DNA of 64,000 nucleotides from an uncultured Dialister sp. (GCA_902462205.1 CABQAR010000004.1:1-64000); one strand, 5' to 3'. Positions 7,753 through 16,788 are shown, counted from the stretch's first letter. Numbers and translations are program-made. Notes: generated from the sequence alone by a model not told the origin.

Positions 7753-8499
7753 ATGGCAGAAGAAATACTGCTCCATGTGGAGCATCTCAGCAAAAAATTC
7801 GGAGAACAGGCTATTTTAAAAGACATCTCCCTTGACGTAAAGAAAAGCGAAGTCGTCGTCATCATCGGCCCTTCCGGCTGCGGCAAGTCCACCTTCCTCC
7901 GATGTATCAACGGCCTTGAGCCGCTGTCAGGAGGAAAGGTAGAGCTGGACGGACAGAACATATCCGACGGGACGGTTCCCCGCTCCGCCATCTGCCAGCG
8001 TATCGGCATGGTTTTTCAGAGCTACGATCTTTTCAACCACATGACCGTCATGGAAAACATCATCCTCGCCCCAATACAGGTACAGCACCGCGATAAGGAG
8101 GAGGTGCTGCAGGAAGCAAGGAAAATGCTGAAACGGATCGGCCTTGCAGATAAGGAAAATGCATGGCCAAGAGAACTGTCGGGAGGGCAGAAACAGCGTA
8201 TCGCCATGATACGCGCCCTCATCATGAAACCGGAAATCATGCTTTTCGATGAAGTCACCGCTTCTCTTGACCCTGAAATGGTCCGTGAAGTGCTTGACGT
8301 CATCATCGAGCTTGCCAGAAAAGGCATGACCATGCTGATTGTAAGCCATGAAATGCAATTCGCCCGTGCCGTGGCGGACCGTATTCTCTTCTTTGATGAA
8401 GGATTCATCGAGGAGGAAGGCGCACCCGAAGAATTATTTGACCATCCGAAACAGGAACGGACGAAACAGTTTTTAAATTCATTCAAATACGAGGAATAA
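7753..8499 (+). CDS. Amino-acid ABC transporter ATP-binding protein
   Basis: The 248-residue ATPase energises the importer encoded around it. Walker A is GPSGCGKST (~37), the Q-loop lies in GMVFQSYDLFNHMT, the signature motif is LSGGQKQR (~143), Walker B is EIMLFDEVTASLD (~162), and the switch His is in IVSHEMQF (~195). All catalytic motifs are intact. The wording matches the GlnQ/HisP polar amino-acid group. It starts immediately after the permease and its stop codon overlaps the next reading frame. Confidence 0.92.
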   Translation: MAEEILLHVEHLSKKFGEQAILKDISLDVKKSEVVVIIGPSGCGKSTFLRCINGLEPLSGGKVELDGQNISDGTVPRSAICQRIGMVFQSYDLFNHMTVMENIILAPIQVQHRDKEEVLQEARKMLKRIGLADKENAWPRELSGGQKQRIAMIRALIMKPEIMLFDEVTASLDPEMVREVLDVIIELARKGMTMLIVSHEMQFARAVADRILFFDEGFIEEEGAPEELFDHPKQERTKQFLNSFKYEE

Positions 8500-8522
8500 T
8501 GAAAGGAAAAGAGGTTTTATCC

Positions 8523-9395
8523 ATGCTGAAAAAATTAACCTATGCCATCGCCGCCATCGCGCTGCTGTTTACCGTGTCGCTTGCCGCCGGATGCGGAAGC
8601 AAGGGGCAGGATGAGAAACAGGCCGCCCCGCAAAAAGCATCCTACCGCACCATGGACCAGATCAAGCAGAGCGGAAAGCTTATCATCGGCGTATTCAGCG
8701 ACAAAGCGCCCTTCGGCTATATCGACAAGGACGGAAAATACCAAGGCTATGACGTATACTTCGCAGAACGTCTGTCCAAAGACCTCGGCGTGAAGCCGGA
8801 ATACGTCTCCCTTGAGCCGGCCAACCGCGTGGAATATGCGAAGACAGGCAAAGTGGACATCGTCCTTGCTAATTTCACCGTCACCAAGGAAAGAGCGGAG
8901 CAGGTCGATTTCGCCCTGCCTTACATGAAAGTCGCCCTCGGCGTCGTTTCCCCGGAGAAAGACAACATCACCAGCGTGGAACAGCTGAAGGACAAGCAGC
9001 TCATCGTTGCCAAAGGCACCACGGCGGAAACCTATTTCTCCAAGAACCATCCGGAAGTCAAACTGCTGAAATTCGACCAGTACACGGAAACTTACAACGC
9101 CCTTCTGGACGGAAGAGGACAGGCATTCTCCACGGATAACACGGAAGTCCTCGCATGGGCTTTGAAAAATCCGGGCTTCAAGGTAGGCATCACCTCCCTC
9201 GGCGACCTTGACACCATCGCTCCGGCCGTGCAGAAAGGAAATAAGGACCTCCTGAACTACATCAATGATGAAATCAAAAAGCTGGGCAAGGAAAACTTCT
9301 TCCACAAGGATTATGAAGCTACGCTCGAACCTGTTTACGGCAGCGCAGTTAATCCGGACGACCTCGTCGTGGAAGGCGGAGAAGTCAGGAAATAA
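8523..9395 (+). CDS. Cysteine-type ABC transporter substrate-binding lipoprotein (CjaA-like)
   Basis: A 290-residue family-3 binding protein. I place the start at 8523, where AAAGAGG precedes an ATG opening a clean lipoprotein signal (lipobox SLAAGC); the earlier ATG at 8499 overlaps the ATPase stop and would add a poor leader. The mature part reads GVFSDKAPFGYIDKDGKYQG, ANRVEYAKTGKVDIVLANFT, RAEQVDFALPYMKVALGV and KGTTAETYF, strongly like my memory of Campylobacter CjaA, a known cysteine-binding protein. That agrees with the Cys leader upstream. Predicted to sit on the outer face of the cytoplasmic membrane and deliver ligand to the two permeases. Confidence 0.85.
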   Translation: MLKKLTYAIAAIALLFTVSLAAGCGSKGQDEKQAAPQKASYRTMDQIKQSGKLIIGVFSDKAPFGYIDKDGKYQGYDVYFAERLSKDLGVKPEYVSLEPANRVEYAKTGKVDIVLANFTVTKERAEQVDFALPYMKVALGVVSPEKDNITSVEQLKDKQLIVAKGTTAETYFSKNHPEVKLLKFDQYTETYNALLDGRGQAFSTDNTEVLAWALKNPGFKVGITSLGDLDTIAPAVQKGNKDLLNYINDEIKKLGKENFFHKDYEATLEPVYGSAVNPDDLVVEGGEVRK

Positions 9396-9411
9396 ATGAT
9401 TGTTTCGACAG

Positions 9412-9450
9412 ATCGGATACCTCTCTCAAACGGGGTATCCGATTTTATTT
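9412..9450 (+). terminator. Terminator between transporter operon and C-S lyase gene
   Basis: ATCGGATACC (9412-9421) pairs with GGTATCCGAT (9434-9443) over a 12-nt loop and is followed by TTTATTT. A possible extended -10 element (TGGTATGAT, 9465-9473) just beyond suggests the lyase gene also has its own promoter. Confidence 0.65.
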
Positions 9451-9509
9451 GCTTTTGTGAAGCATGGTATGATAGGGGAAGAGAAAATACGGTCATGAAA
9501 GGAGATTCC

Positions 9510-10685
9510 ATGAAACTATCTGATTTAGACACTGTCATTGACAGAAAACATACGGACTGCCTGAAATATGATTTTGCCGCACAGCGGGGAAAACCGACCG
9601 ACACCCTTCCCTTCTGGATCGCCGACATGGATTTCAGGGTCGCCGACTGCATCACCGAGGCCATGCAGAAACGGGTGGATCACGGCATTTACGGGTATTC
9701 AGATACGGGAAACGCTTATTTCCAGGCGCTGGCGGACTGGCAGAAAGACTGTTTCCACTGGTCCGTCCGGCCTGAGTGGCTCATAAAGACGCCCGGCGTC
9801 GTTCCTGCGTTAAACATCGCGGTACGCTCCCTCACCGAAGAAGGAGATGCCGTCCTAATCAACCGGCCCGTCTACTATCCTTTCCATGCGGCCATCAATA
9901 ATAATAAGCGGAAGCTGGTGAACAGCCCCCTCGTATATAAAAACGGCCGATATGAACTGGATTTCCATGACATCGAGCAGAAAATCTCGGAGAACCAGGT
10001 CAGGCTCGCCATCCTCTGCTCCCCCCACAATCCGGTCGGACGGGTATGGACAAAGGAAGAACTGGAAGCCTACGCTGAAATATGCCTGAAACACCGCGTC
10101 ACCGTCATCTGTGATGAAATCCATGAAGATTTCACATATCCCGGCCACGCCCACATCCCTTTCGCTTCCCTTGGCAGGGAAACCGCGGATATATCCATCA
10201 CCTGCACGGCGCCAAGCAAGACCTTCAACATCGCCGGATTGCAGACCTCGAATATCTTCATCCCCAACGAATCCATTCGGAAAAAATTCCGTGAAGGACT
10301 CGATTCCTTCGGATACGACCAGATCAATATCATGGGCATTCTTGCCTGCGAGGCCGCTTACAGGGGCGGACGGGAATGGCTCGACACCGTCAGGGAATAC
10401 ATCGGGAACAACCTTTCCTTCACAAAAGCTTTCCTGCAGTCGCACCTCCCGGAAATGAAGCTTATCGAACCGGAAGGCACCTATCTCCTCTGGATCGACT
10501 GCCGAAGCTACGGCCTCTCCGATGAAGAGCTGGAGCATAAAATCCTCTACGACGCCAAGCTGTGGGTCGATATGGGTTCCATTTTCGGCCCGGAAGGAAA
10601 CGGATTCTTCCGTTTCAACATCGCCTGCCCGAAAGCGACTCTGGAACAAGGGCTGCAGCAATTAAACAAAGCATTCAAAAAATAA
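9510..10685 (+). CDS. PatB/MalY-type PLP-dependent C-S lyase
   Basis: A 391-residue fold-type I PLP enzyme; relatives cleave cystathionine or cysteine to pyruvate, ammonia and a thiol. Start chosen at the ATG preceded by AAAGGAG; the frame upstream is noncoding. Visible motifs: LPFWIADMDFRVADC (typical MalY/PatB N-terminus), GVVPALNIAVRSLT, CSPHNPVGRVW, CDEIHEDF (PLP-pyridine Asp) and TAPSKTFNIAGLQTSN with the Schiff-base Lys. Lying directly after the cysteine transporter, it could desulfurise imported cysteine or act in methionine synthesis. A terminator and candidate promoter separate the two. Confidence 0.88.
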   Translation: MKLSDLDTVIDRKHTDCLKYDFAAQRGKPTDTLPFWIADMDFRVADCITEAMQKRVDHGIYGYSDTGNAYFQALADWQKDCFHWSVRPEWLIKTPGVVPALNIAVRSLTEEGDAVLINRPVYYPFHAAINNNKRKLVNSPLVYKNGRYELDFHDIEQKISENQVRLAILCSPHNPVGRVWTKEELEAYAEICLKHRVTVICDEIHEDFTYPGHAHIPFASLGRETADISITCTAPSKTFNIAGLQTSNIFIPNESIRKKFREGLDSFGYDQINIMGILACEAAYRGGREWLDTVREYIGNNLSFTKAFLQSHLPEMKLIEPEGTYLLWIDCRSYGLSDEELEHKILYDAKLWVDMGSIFGPEGNGFFRFNIACPKATLEQGLQQLNKAFKK

Positions 10686-10696
10686 AAGCCGCACAC

Positions 10697-10746
10697 AAAA
10701 AATCCAACAGTCTTTGCATCAGATTTCTCTGCCTGTTGGATTTTTA
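10697..10746. terminator. Bidirectional terminator between convergent genes
   Basis: AAATCCAACAG and CTGTTGGATTT are separated by a 22-nt loop, with A- and T-rich flanks. It serves the C-S lyase gene on the plus strand and the symporter gene on the minus strand. Confidence 0.7.
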
Positions 10747-10760
10747 TTATTTGCTATTCA

Positions 10761-12047
10761 TTATTCTGCGACAGTTTCTGTTTCCATTTCACTGACAGTT
10801 TCTTCCTCACTGTCTTTCTTGAAGCGGTCCACGATGGTTGCGCAGGCGGCATCACCCGTGATATTGACTGCTGTACGGAGCATATCGAAAATACGGTCTA
10901 CGCCGAAAAGGATTGGAAGCGCATCGATCGGAATCCCTGCCGCTACAAGGACGGCGACGACGAGGAGCGTCGGTCCCGGTACGCCGGCCTGGCCGACAGC
11001 ACCCAGAGTGGAGGTGACAATAATGGCGATATACTGGCCGGTCGTCAGCTCCATGCCGTACATCTGCGCGATAAAGAGGGCTGCCATCGCATAGTAGGCT
11101 GCGTTGCCGTTCATGTTGATGGTGGCACCGAGAGGAAGCGCGAAAGAAGTCGTTTCCTTGGATACATGGAGTTCATTCTGCGTGGTAGCCATATTCAGCG
11201 GCAGCGTCGCCATGGAAGATGCCGTCGAGAAGGCAAATACCTGCACCTTCCACATCGCACGGAAAAATTCCATGTAAGTCGTGCATTTCGAGAACAGCGC
11301 CACAGATCCGCCGATCATGATGTAAGTAACGATGGCAAGCACGATGACATACAACGCGATCAGATAGATGATCTTCATCAGCACGTCATAGCCGAAAGTC
11401 CCTGTCGCATCCGCCATCAGGCAGAATACGCCGATCGGAGCCATGTACATGACAGCCATCATGACCTTGATGCAGATTTCCGTCGCGCAGTCAATGATGT
11501 GTGTCATGAACTTTTTATTCTCCGGTGAGAGAAGGGACATGGAGAAGCCTATAAACAAGGCAAAAGTTATAATCTGAAGGATGTTTCCGTCCACCATGGC
11601 TTTAAACGGATTCGCCGGAACAAAGCCGATAACGGTATCCCAGAAGCCGGGAAGCTCTCCTGCCTTGGACAGGTCGCCCACATTGATGGCCGCTTCACTG
11701 ATGGAAGCCATGTCGATGCCTGCGCCGGGCTGGAAGACCACGGAGAAAATAATACCGATGATAACGGCCACTGCCGTTGTCACGCCGTAATAAGCAAACG
11801 TCAGCACGCCGATTTTTCCTGCCCCGTCAGACCGTCCCAGCGCTGCCGCGCCGCCGATCAGGGAAAACAGAACCATCGGAACGACGATCATCTTGATCAG
11901 CTGCATGAACAGGGAACCGATCGGCGCGAGCATTTTCGCATGTTCGCCAAGCACCAGTCCGGACACGGCGCCGGCGATGGTTGCCAAAATAATCCACGTT
12001 CCCAGATTGCGGAGCATTCCGCCCATTTTCTTCTTGCTTTCAGCCAT
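10761..12047 (-). CDS. Dicarboxylate/amino-acid:cation symporter (SDF/DAACS family)
   Basis: A 428-residue secondary importer of the glutamate/aspartate/C4-dicarboxylate family. Start placed at MAESKKKM, after a GGGGTG site; the longer frame lacks one. It has the family's eight-span core with two re-entrant loops: SSMATLPLNMATT (~hairpin 1), ATINMNGNAAYYAM (cation site, NMNG), GAVGQAGVPGPTLL (hairpin 2) and FGVDRIFDMLRTAVNITGD (substrate-binding TM8 with Asp, Arg and Asn). All key residues are intact. Substrate may be glutamate, aspartate, serine or succinate. Single-gene unit; an extended -10 (TGCTATAAT) lies near 12120. Confidence 0.88.
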   Translation of the reverse strand: MAESKKKMGGMLRNLGTWIILATIAGAVSGLVLGEHAKMLAPIGSLFMQLIKMIVVPMVLFSLIGGAAALGRSDGAGKIGVLTFAYYGVTTAVAVIIGIIFSVVFQPGAGIDMASISEAAINVGDLSKAGELPGFWDTVIGFVPANPFKAMVDGNILQIITFALFIGFSMSLLSPENKKFMTHIIDCATEICIKVMMAVMYMAPIGVFCLMADATGTFGYDVLMKIIYLIALYVIVLAIVTYIMIGGSVALFSKCTTYMEFFRAMWKVQVFAFSTASSMATLPLNMATTQNELHVSKETTSFALPLGATINMNGNAAYYAMAALFIAQMYGMELTTGQYIAIIVTSTLGAVGQAGVPGPTLLVVAVLVAAGIPIDALPILFGVDRIFDMLRTAVNITGDAACATIVDRFKKDSEEETVSEMETETVAE

Positions 12048-12238
12048 TTTCACACCCCGTAAAAAATACATGTAAATAGGCAGAGTATTTTCATCTCCGC
12101 CTTCATCCAACAAATGTAATTATAGCACAATTAATAGGCATAGATGGAAAATTGGGCTATACCGTTTTTTCATAAGTATAATCATTTGCAATTAAATCCA
12201 CTCATATCAGACAGATTTATTTTTACTGCGGAATACAC

Positions 12239-12274
12239 TTCATGGCACATATACAGCCGTATATGTGCCATGAA
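12239..12274. repeat. Perfect 36-nt palindrome, 16-bp stem with 4-nt loop
   Basis: 12239-12254 is exactly complementary to 12259-12274 around AGCC. It lies ~190 bp upstream of the symporter start and directly past the bioA terminator hairpin. The stem is strong enough to terminate or block transcription, but the T-run of a standard terminator is absent on the minus strand. Role unknown. Confidence 0.6.
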
Positions 12275-12308
12275 AAAATACCGTCCTCCTCAAGAAAAAC
12301 GGTATTTC
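12273..12308 (-). terminator. Terminator of the biotin gene cluster
   Basis: On the minus strand AAATACCGT pairs with ACGGTATTT around a 14-nt loop and runs into TTTTTTC, 15 bp past the bioA stop codon. Confidence 0.7.
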
Positions 12309-12322
12309 TATGTATACACTCT

Positions 12323-13678
12323 TTATTTTCCCAAAACGGATAGGACGGCTTCCCTGCACAGGCGCACTGCCTTATCCATGTCTTCCCGTTCAATCGTCAG
12401 CGGCGGATTGAAATAAATGATGTCTCCCATCGGACGGAGCACCAGTCCCAGATCCATGGCCTTCCTGAAAATATGCCAACCGATCCGTTTCTCCGGTGCA
12501 AACGCCTTTTTCGTTTCTCTGTCCTCCACAAGCTCGATGGCGTTAATCAGCCCGATATGTCGGATTTCTCCCACGTTCGGGTGGCTGCCAAGCGCCTTCA
12601 TGAGTTCTTCATGGAGATACTTTCCATTTTCATTGACCCGTTCCAGAATACGGTCACGCTTCATGATTTTCAGAACCGTCAGCGCAATGGCGCAGCCCAT
12701 GGGATTTCCCGCATAGGTATGGCTGTGGACGAACGCTTTGTGCGTTCCGTAATCATCGTAAAATGCATCATAGACCTTATCCGTGGTGATTGTAAGCGAC
12801 ATCGGCATATAACCTGCGGTCAGCCCTTTTGAGGTGCAGAGGATATCCGGACTGATGCCTGCGTGTTCGATGGCGAAAAGCTTTCCCGTCCGCCCGAAGC
12901 CTGCGGCGATCTCATCGTCAATCAGGAGCACGCCGTAGGTATCGCAGAGCTTGCGGAGCTTTCTCAGATATTCCGCCGGATAGATGCGCATTCCCGCCGC
13001 TCCCTGCAGGATCGGTTCCACGATGACCGCCGCCGTTTCCTTTCCATATTTTTCAAAAGCCTGCTCCGCGCTTTCGAAGCACTCCACGCTGCAATGATCC
13101 CTGTCTTTCCCATAGGGGCAGCGATAGCAGTCCAGCCCGTCAAAATGGATATTATTCATCAGCATGGGATGGAAAATCTTTGCATAGAAATCCATGGAGC
13201 CCACGGACAGCGCGCCTATCGTTTCCCCATGATACGATTCGGGAAGGCACATGAAGCGCGTCCGTTCCGGATGGCCTGTCTGGTAATGGTACTGGAACGC
13301 CATTTTCAAAGCTGCTTCCACGCAGGAAGACCCGTTGTCATGGAATGTGAACCTTGTCAGCCCCTTCGGCAGGAGCTCCTCCAGCTCACGAGCCAGCTCA
13401 ATTGCCGGCTTGTGGGAAAAATTTGTAAAAATAACATGTTCCAGCTCATCAATCTGTTTTTTCAGCGCCTCGTTGATCTCCGGATTGCAGTGCCCCAAAA
13501 GGTTGCACCACCAGGAGGAAATAATGTCCAGATACTCTTTCCCGTCTGTTCCGTACAGATAGCTTCCGCTGGCATGATCCACCACGACAGGCGGAAATAC
13601 TTCATTATCCTTCATCTGCATCGCCGGATGCCAGATATATTTTTTATCTTCTGCTTCCCAGTTTATTTTCTGTTCCAT
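12323..13678 (-). CDS. bioA: Adenosylmethionine-8-amino-7-oxononanoate aminotransferase
   Basis: Converts KAPA to DAPA in biotin synthesis, with S-adenosylmethionine as amino donor and PLP as cofactor. The 451-residue protein begins INWEAEDKKYIWHPAMQMKDNE, typical of BioA (YIWHPxxQM). Further motifs: ISSWWCNLLGHCNPEIN, FTFHDNGSSCVEAALKMA, ESYHGETIGALSVG, IDDEIAAGFGRTG (PLP Asp) and CTSKGLTAGYMPMS with the Schiff-base Lys. It is last in the minus-strand order bioY, bioD, bioA. No bioB or bioF is in the window, so the cell must make or import earlier intermediates elsewhere. Confidence 0.95.
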   Translation of the reverse strand: MEQKINWEAEDKKYIWHPAMQMKDNEVFPPVVVDHASGSYLYGTDGKEYLDIISSWWCNLLGHCNPEINEALKKQIDELEHVIFTNFSHKPAIELARELEELLPKGLTRFTFHDNGSSCVEAALKMAFQYHYQTGHPERTRFMCLPESYHGETIGALSVGSMDFYAKIFHPMLMNNIHFDGLDCYRCPYGKDRDHCSVECFESAEQAFEKYGKETAAVIVEPILQGAAGMRIYPAEYLRKLRKLCDTYGVLLIDDEIAAGFGRTGKLFAIEHAGISPDILCTSKGLTAGYMPMSLTITTDKVYDAFYDDYGTHKAFVHSHTYAGNPMGCAIALTVLKIMKRDRILERVNENGKYLHEELMKALGSHPNVGEIRHIGLINAIELVEDRETKKAFAPEKRIGWHIFRKAMDLGLVLRPMGDIIYFNPPLTIEREDMDKAVRLCREAVLSVLGK

Positions 13679-13723
13679 TCCAACTACTCCCGAATGACTT
13701 ATTCAAAACCATGCTGTCCCTGC

Positions 13724-14392
13724 TTATTCATACAGGGAAATAATCGTTTCCGGATCCACATCAAGAAGCTGATCGCCTTTTTTTACACGGGCGAGCACCT
13801 TTACTCCCGTGATTTCCTCAATCATCTTCACATTGTCCTCTTCCATGACGCCGCCCTTCCAGTTGTTCAGAAGGATGCCCTTGATTGGAATCCCCCTGTT
13901 CCTGATGTATTCGCAGGTCGTCACCACATGGTTGATCGTGCCAAGCCCTGCATCCGCGATGACGAGGACGGGCAGATGGAGCCATTGAATGATATCTTCC
14001 AGATAATAGACCGCCTTTTCATCGTGGCGGATGGGGCACATGATGCCGCCGCTCCCCTCCATCGTCACATACGGATAAGCCTGCGCCACCCTGCCCCACG
14101 CTTTCAGGATGACCTCCTTTTCCACCGGATTTCCTTCCAGCCTTGCCGCCAGATGGGGAGACACCGCATTCCTGTACAGATAGGAAAGGATCATATCCTC
14201 CGGCTCATTAATTTCCGCGAACCGATTGACGAACCCCGCATCACTTTCCGCCACTGTCGGCGCGCCGCTGATGGCTGCCTTATAATATCCCACGTCATAC
14301 CCCGCCTTGCGGAGCGTCCTGACCAGAAGCGCCGTCACATAGGTTTTTCCGATATCCGTATCCGTTCCCGTGATAAAAAGTCCCTTTCCCAT
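13724..14392 (-). CDS. bioD: Dethiobiotin synthase
   Basis: Closes the ureido ring of biotin by ATP-dependent carboxylation of DAPA; cytoplasmic. 222 residues from MGKGLFITGTDTDIGKTYV, whose TGTDTDIGKT is the BioD P-loop. Other landmarks: YYKAAISGAP (family Lys near the substrate) and TMEGSGGIMCPI (the EGxGG motif). An ATG two codons earlier is also possible; GAAGG spacing favours the one used. It lies between bioA and bioY, 45 bp upstream of bioA, in a probable operon. Confidence 0.93.
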   Translation of the reverse strand: MGKGLFITGTDTDIGKTYVTALLVRTLRKAGYDVGYYKAAISGAPTVAESDAGFVNRFAEINEPEDMILSYLYRNAVSPHLAARLEGNPVEKEVILKAWGRVAQAYPYVTMEGSGGIMCPIRHDEKAVYYLEDIIQWLHLPVLVIADAGLGTINHVVTTCEYIRNRGIPIKGILLNNWKGGVMEEDNVKMIEEITGVKVLARVKKGDQLLDVDPETIISLYE

Positions 14393-14469
14393 ATCCATCC
14401 TTCTTTCCTTTATTTTTTGCAAATAAAAACTGAAATGGCTTTCTTGCCGGCCATTTCAATATACAAAGA

Positions 14470-15036
14470 CTATCTCCAGACCCTGAACAGCTTCTTTGCC
14501 AGAACGGCGGCAACGATACACAGGCAGATATCCCCCGGCACCGCCAGAAGAAAACAGTAAAGCACGACAGGCCAGATGCCGATCGGCGTATTTAAATAAT
14601 AGTTATTGATGATATAGACATAGACCATACCAAAAAGATATACCGCCAGAAGACCGGCAAAGCTTGCGAGCAGCAGCCGCGCGAAAGAAATCCTGTCCGC
14701 CGTTTCCGCTATTTTCCCCGTGAGCCATGCACCGGCAATGAATCCAAGCAGATACCCGAAGGTCGGCTGGAAAATATAGCCCGGGCCTCCGCCCTGCGTG
14801 AACACGGGCACGCCTGCCAGTCCAAGCGCTACATAGACAGCCACGGAAGCCGCCCCTTTATTGCTTCCGAGGATGAGTCCGGCCAGCGTCGTGAACAGGA
14901 GCTGCAAGGTAAAAGGACAGACAGGGACAGGCACCCTGATAAACGCACCGATCGCCGTCAATGCGGTAAACAGCGCAAACAGCACCATTTCCCTTGTCTT
15001 CCCTCTGTTATCCGTGATCGTCTGCTCTTTAATCAT
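14470..15036 (-). CDS. bioY: Biotin ECF transporter substrate-binding component BioY
   Basis: Membrane S-component that captures biotin. About 188 residues with six hydrophobic segments and the BioY signature region: GAFIRVPVPVCPFTLQLLFTTLAGLILG, then GLAGVPVFTQGGGPGYIFQPTFGYLLGF. Start chosen at MIKEQTITDN; upstream residues of the longer frame are not BioY-like. It heads the biotin cluster, so the cell pairs uptake with the last synthesis steps. No ECF ATPase genes are adjacent; a shared ECF module elsewhere is expected. Confidence 0.92.
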   Translation of the reverse strand: MIKEQTITDNRGKTREMVLFALFTALTAIGAFIRVPVPVCPFTLQLLFTTLAGLILGSNKGAASVAVYVALGLAGVPVFTQGGGPGYIFQPTFGYLLGFIAGAWLTGKIAETADRISFARLLLASFAGLLAVYLFGMVYVYIINNYYLNTPIGIWPVVLYCFLLAVPGDICLCIVAAVLAKKLFRVWR

Positions 15037-15087
15037 TCCATCGCCCCATTGTCTATTTTTATCTATATCTAAGTTTACATTATATAA

Positions 15088-15116
15088 ATAATATAACAAC
15101 TCATATTTTTATTCAA
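15088..15116 (-). promoter_or_regulatory. Promoter of the biotin cluster
   Basis: On the minus strand: TTGAAT (15111-15116), 17-bp spacer, TATTAT (15088-15093). Imperfect inverted AGTT half-sites overlap it at 15071-15101; a BirA-type operator is possible but unconvincing. Confidence 0.55.
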
Positions 15117-15187
15117 CGTTTACAATCTGTTTTTCTGATAACGCCATATTGCTTTAAATACCCATGATTTCGTCGACGGTCTCTCTA

Positions 15188-15216
15188 TTTTCAAAGCGTT
15201 TTATCCATGTTATAAT
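15188..15216 (+). promoter_or_regulatory. Promoter of the WG-repeat gene
   Basis: TTTTCA (15188-15193), 17-bp spacer and TATAAT (15211-15216), 42 bp before the start codon. Confidence 0.5.
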
Positions 15217-15257
15217 TTCTTTGTTGCAAACGTTTTGCATTTAAAAAGGAGGTTATC

Positions 15258-16745
15258 ATGATTATAAGAAACTTAAAAACGACTGTACTGGCCGCTTTGG
15301 TTATATCATCCCTCTACAGCATGCATCCGGCCTATGCGGAAAAGGGTGTCACCACTGCGACCCGTATCCAAAGGCACCAGTCGAGTACCACGATTTCCAC
15401 GGAAACGACGCAGACGGAAAGCCGGTCCGGAGAAACATCGAAAGGGATTTCCATTTCTCCGCCAAACATCGGAATCATCATCGTCCCTGACAGAAAAGAC
15501 ATCCCCTTCACCGATTTCCGCCAGTCCAGGTCTCTTGCCTCTTATAATGAAACAAAGAAGGAAAAAGAAGAAAGCTTCTACAGGCACGGAGTGCTCGCCA
15601 TGGTCAAGAGCGGAAAGAAATGGGGACTGATCGGTACTGACGGCAGGATCACCTTAGAACCGACCTATAAAATACTGATTCCCGAGAAAAACGGGATTTT
15701 CCGTGCCGGAGATAAAAAGAAAGACATGCATTTCATTGACAAGGAAGGCAATCCTGCCCAGCCGGAAAAAGCAAATGCTCCCCAGCCTGCCAGCTACTCC
15801 GAAAACGGCCTTTACGGATTTAAGAATCCCGACGGCAGCGTCCTCCTTGCTCCCCGCTACAAATCCGTCCTTGCCGGTTTCAGTGAAGGCATCGCCTTTG
15901 TCACGACCACAAGAGGAGAGAAAATCGCCATCGATGAAAACGGCAGATCCCTCTTCCCCGTTTCCTACGATGACATCCGTCCTTACAGGTACGGCGTCGC
16001 GGAATTCCGCCGGAAAGTGAGCACATTCAGCGGAAAATCCCTTCTCGGCATTTATGCCACCAGTATTTTCAATCAGAAAGACATGGAAGAACTTGATGAA
16101 TATGGAACGGCATACGACGGAATCAAACGAGGATATATAGACAGAGAAGGAAAAGTCATTATTGACAGCAAAAATGATGAAGTCTATCCGATGACCCCAT
16201 ACGGCACGATTGTCAAAAATAACGGACTGACTTCTTTCGTCTCCCCCTCCGGCCGTGTCCTGATCGCGCCCGGCCATTATAAAGCAGATACCATCAATAT
16301 AGAAGACGCCCGCCTTGCACTCCAGAATGAACGCTCTAAAAAATACGGCATCTTCGATATGGGGACAGGAACGCAACTTGTCGATTTCCTTTATGACGAC
16401 ATCAACCTTCTTGGATTCGACCGCGCATTCATAAAGAATGGCAGCGATCGTTTCCTCATAAATGCCTCTACAGGTGAAATACTGGCTGACCTCCCTAAAA
16501 ATACAGGCTCCGTCCACTTCAACGACCAGCCTGTCACATGGGTCTTCAAAGTGGAAAGCTACTATGGCATCATGGACAAAGACGGACGCCTGCTTTATGA
16601 AGACGTCAAAGATCCGCTGACTGACGTCACGCCATTCCGTCACGGCTACAGCGGAGGACAGAAGAATAATAAGAAATGGGGCATCCTGAAAAGCGACGGC
16701 ACATGGCTCGTCGAACCGGCGTATGACGACATAGAGTTACTGTAG
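15258..16745 (+). CDS. Exported WG-repeat protein
   Basis: A 495-residue protein with a signal peptide ending near HPAYA-EKG, followed by a Ser/Thr-rich linker and about eight WG-type beta repeats. Examples are KKWGLIGTDGRITLEPTY, GLYGFKNPDGSVLLAPRY, GYIDREGKVIID, KKYGIFDMGTG, YYGIMDKDGRLLYEDV and the final KKWGILKSDGTWLVEPAYDD. The G-[IFL]-x-x-x-D-G pattern with a following aromatic is diagnostic. WG repeats are widespread in gut bacteria, usually of unknown function and thought to mediate binding. GGAGG precedes the ATG; it is a single-gene unit with its own promoter and terminator. Confidence 0.85.
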   Translation: MIIRNLKTTVLAALVISSLYSMHPAYAEKGVTTATRIQRHQSSTTISTETTQTESRSGETSKGISISPPNIGIIIVPDRKDIPFTDFRQSRSLASYNETKKEKEESFYRHGVLAMVKSGKKWGLIGTDGRITLEPTYKILIPEKNGIFRAGDKKKDMHFIDKEGNPAQPEKANAPQPASYSENGLYGFKNPDGSVLLAPRYKSVLAGFSEGIAFVTTTRGEKIAIDENGRSLFPVSYDDIRPYRYGVAEFRRKVSTFSGKSLLGIYATSIFNQKDMEELDEYGTAYDGIKRGYIDREGKVIIDSKNDEVYPMTPYGTIVKNNGLTSFVSPSGRVLIAPGHYKADTINIEDARLALQNERSKKYGIFDMGTGTQLVDFLYDDINLLGFDRAFIKNGSDRFLINASTGEILADLPKNTGSVHFNDQPVTWVFKVESYYGIMDKDGRLLYEDVKDPLTDVTPFRHGYSGGQKNNKKWGILKSDGTWLVEPAYDDIELL

Positions 16746-16748
16746 GAA

Positions 16749-16788
16749 AACAGACGGCTTCCTTGAAAAGAAGCCGTCTGTTTATTTC
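16749..16788 (+). terminator. Strong intrinsic terminator after the WG-repeat gene
   Basis: AACAGACGGCTTC (16749-16761) pairs perfectly with 16770-16782 over an 8-nt loop, followed by TTATTT. Confidence 0.85.

Noticed and set aside
12239..12274. Integron attC or mobile-element end
   Set aside because: No integrase, transposase or target duplication nearby; both flanks are ordinary housekeeping genes.
15071..15123. BirA operator before bioY
   Set aside because: Half-sites are imperfect, spacing does not match known BirA operators, and the region is A/T-rich enough for chance repeats.
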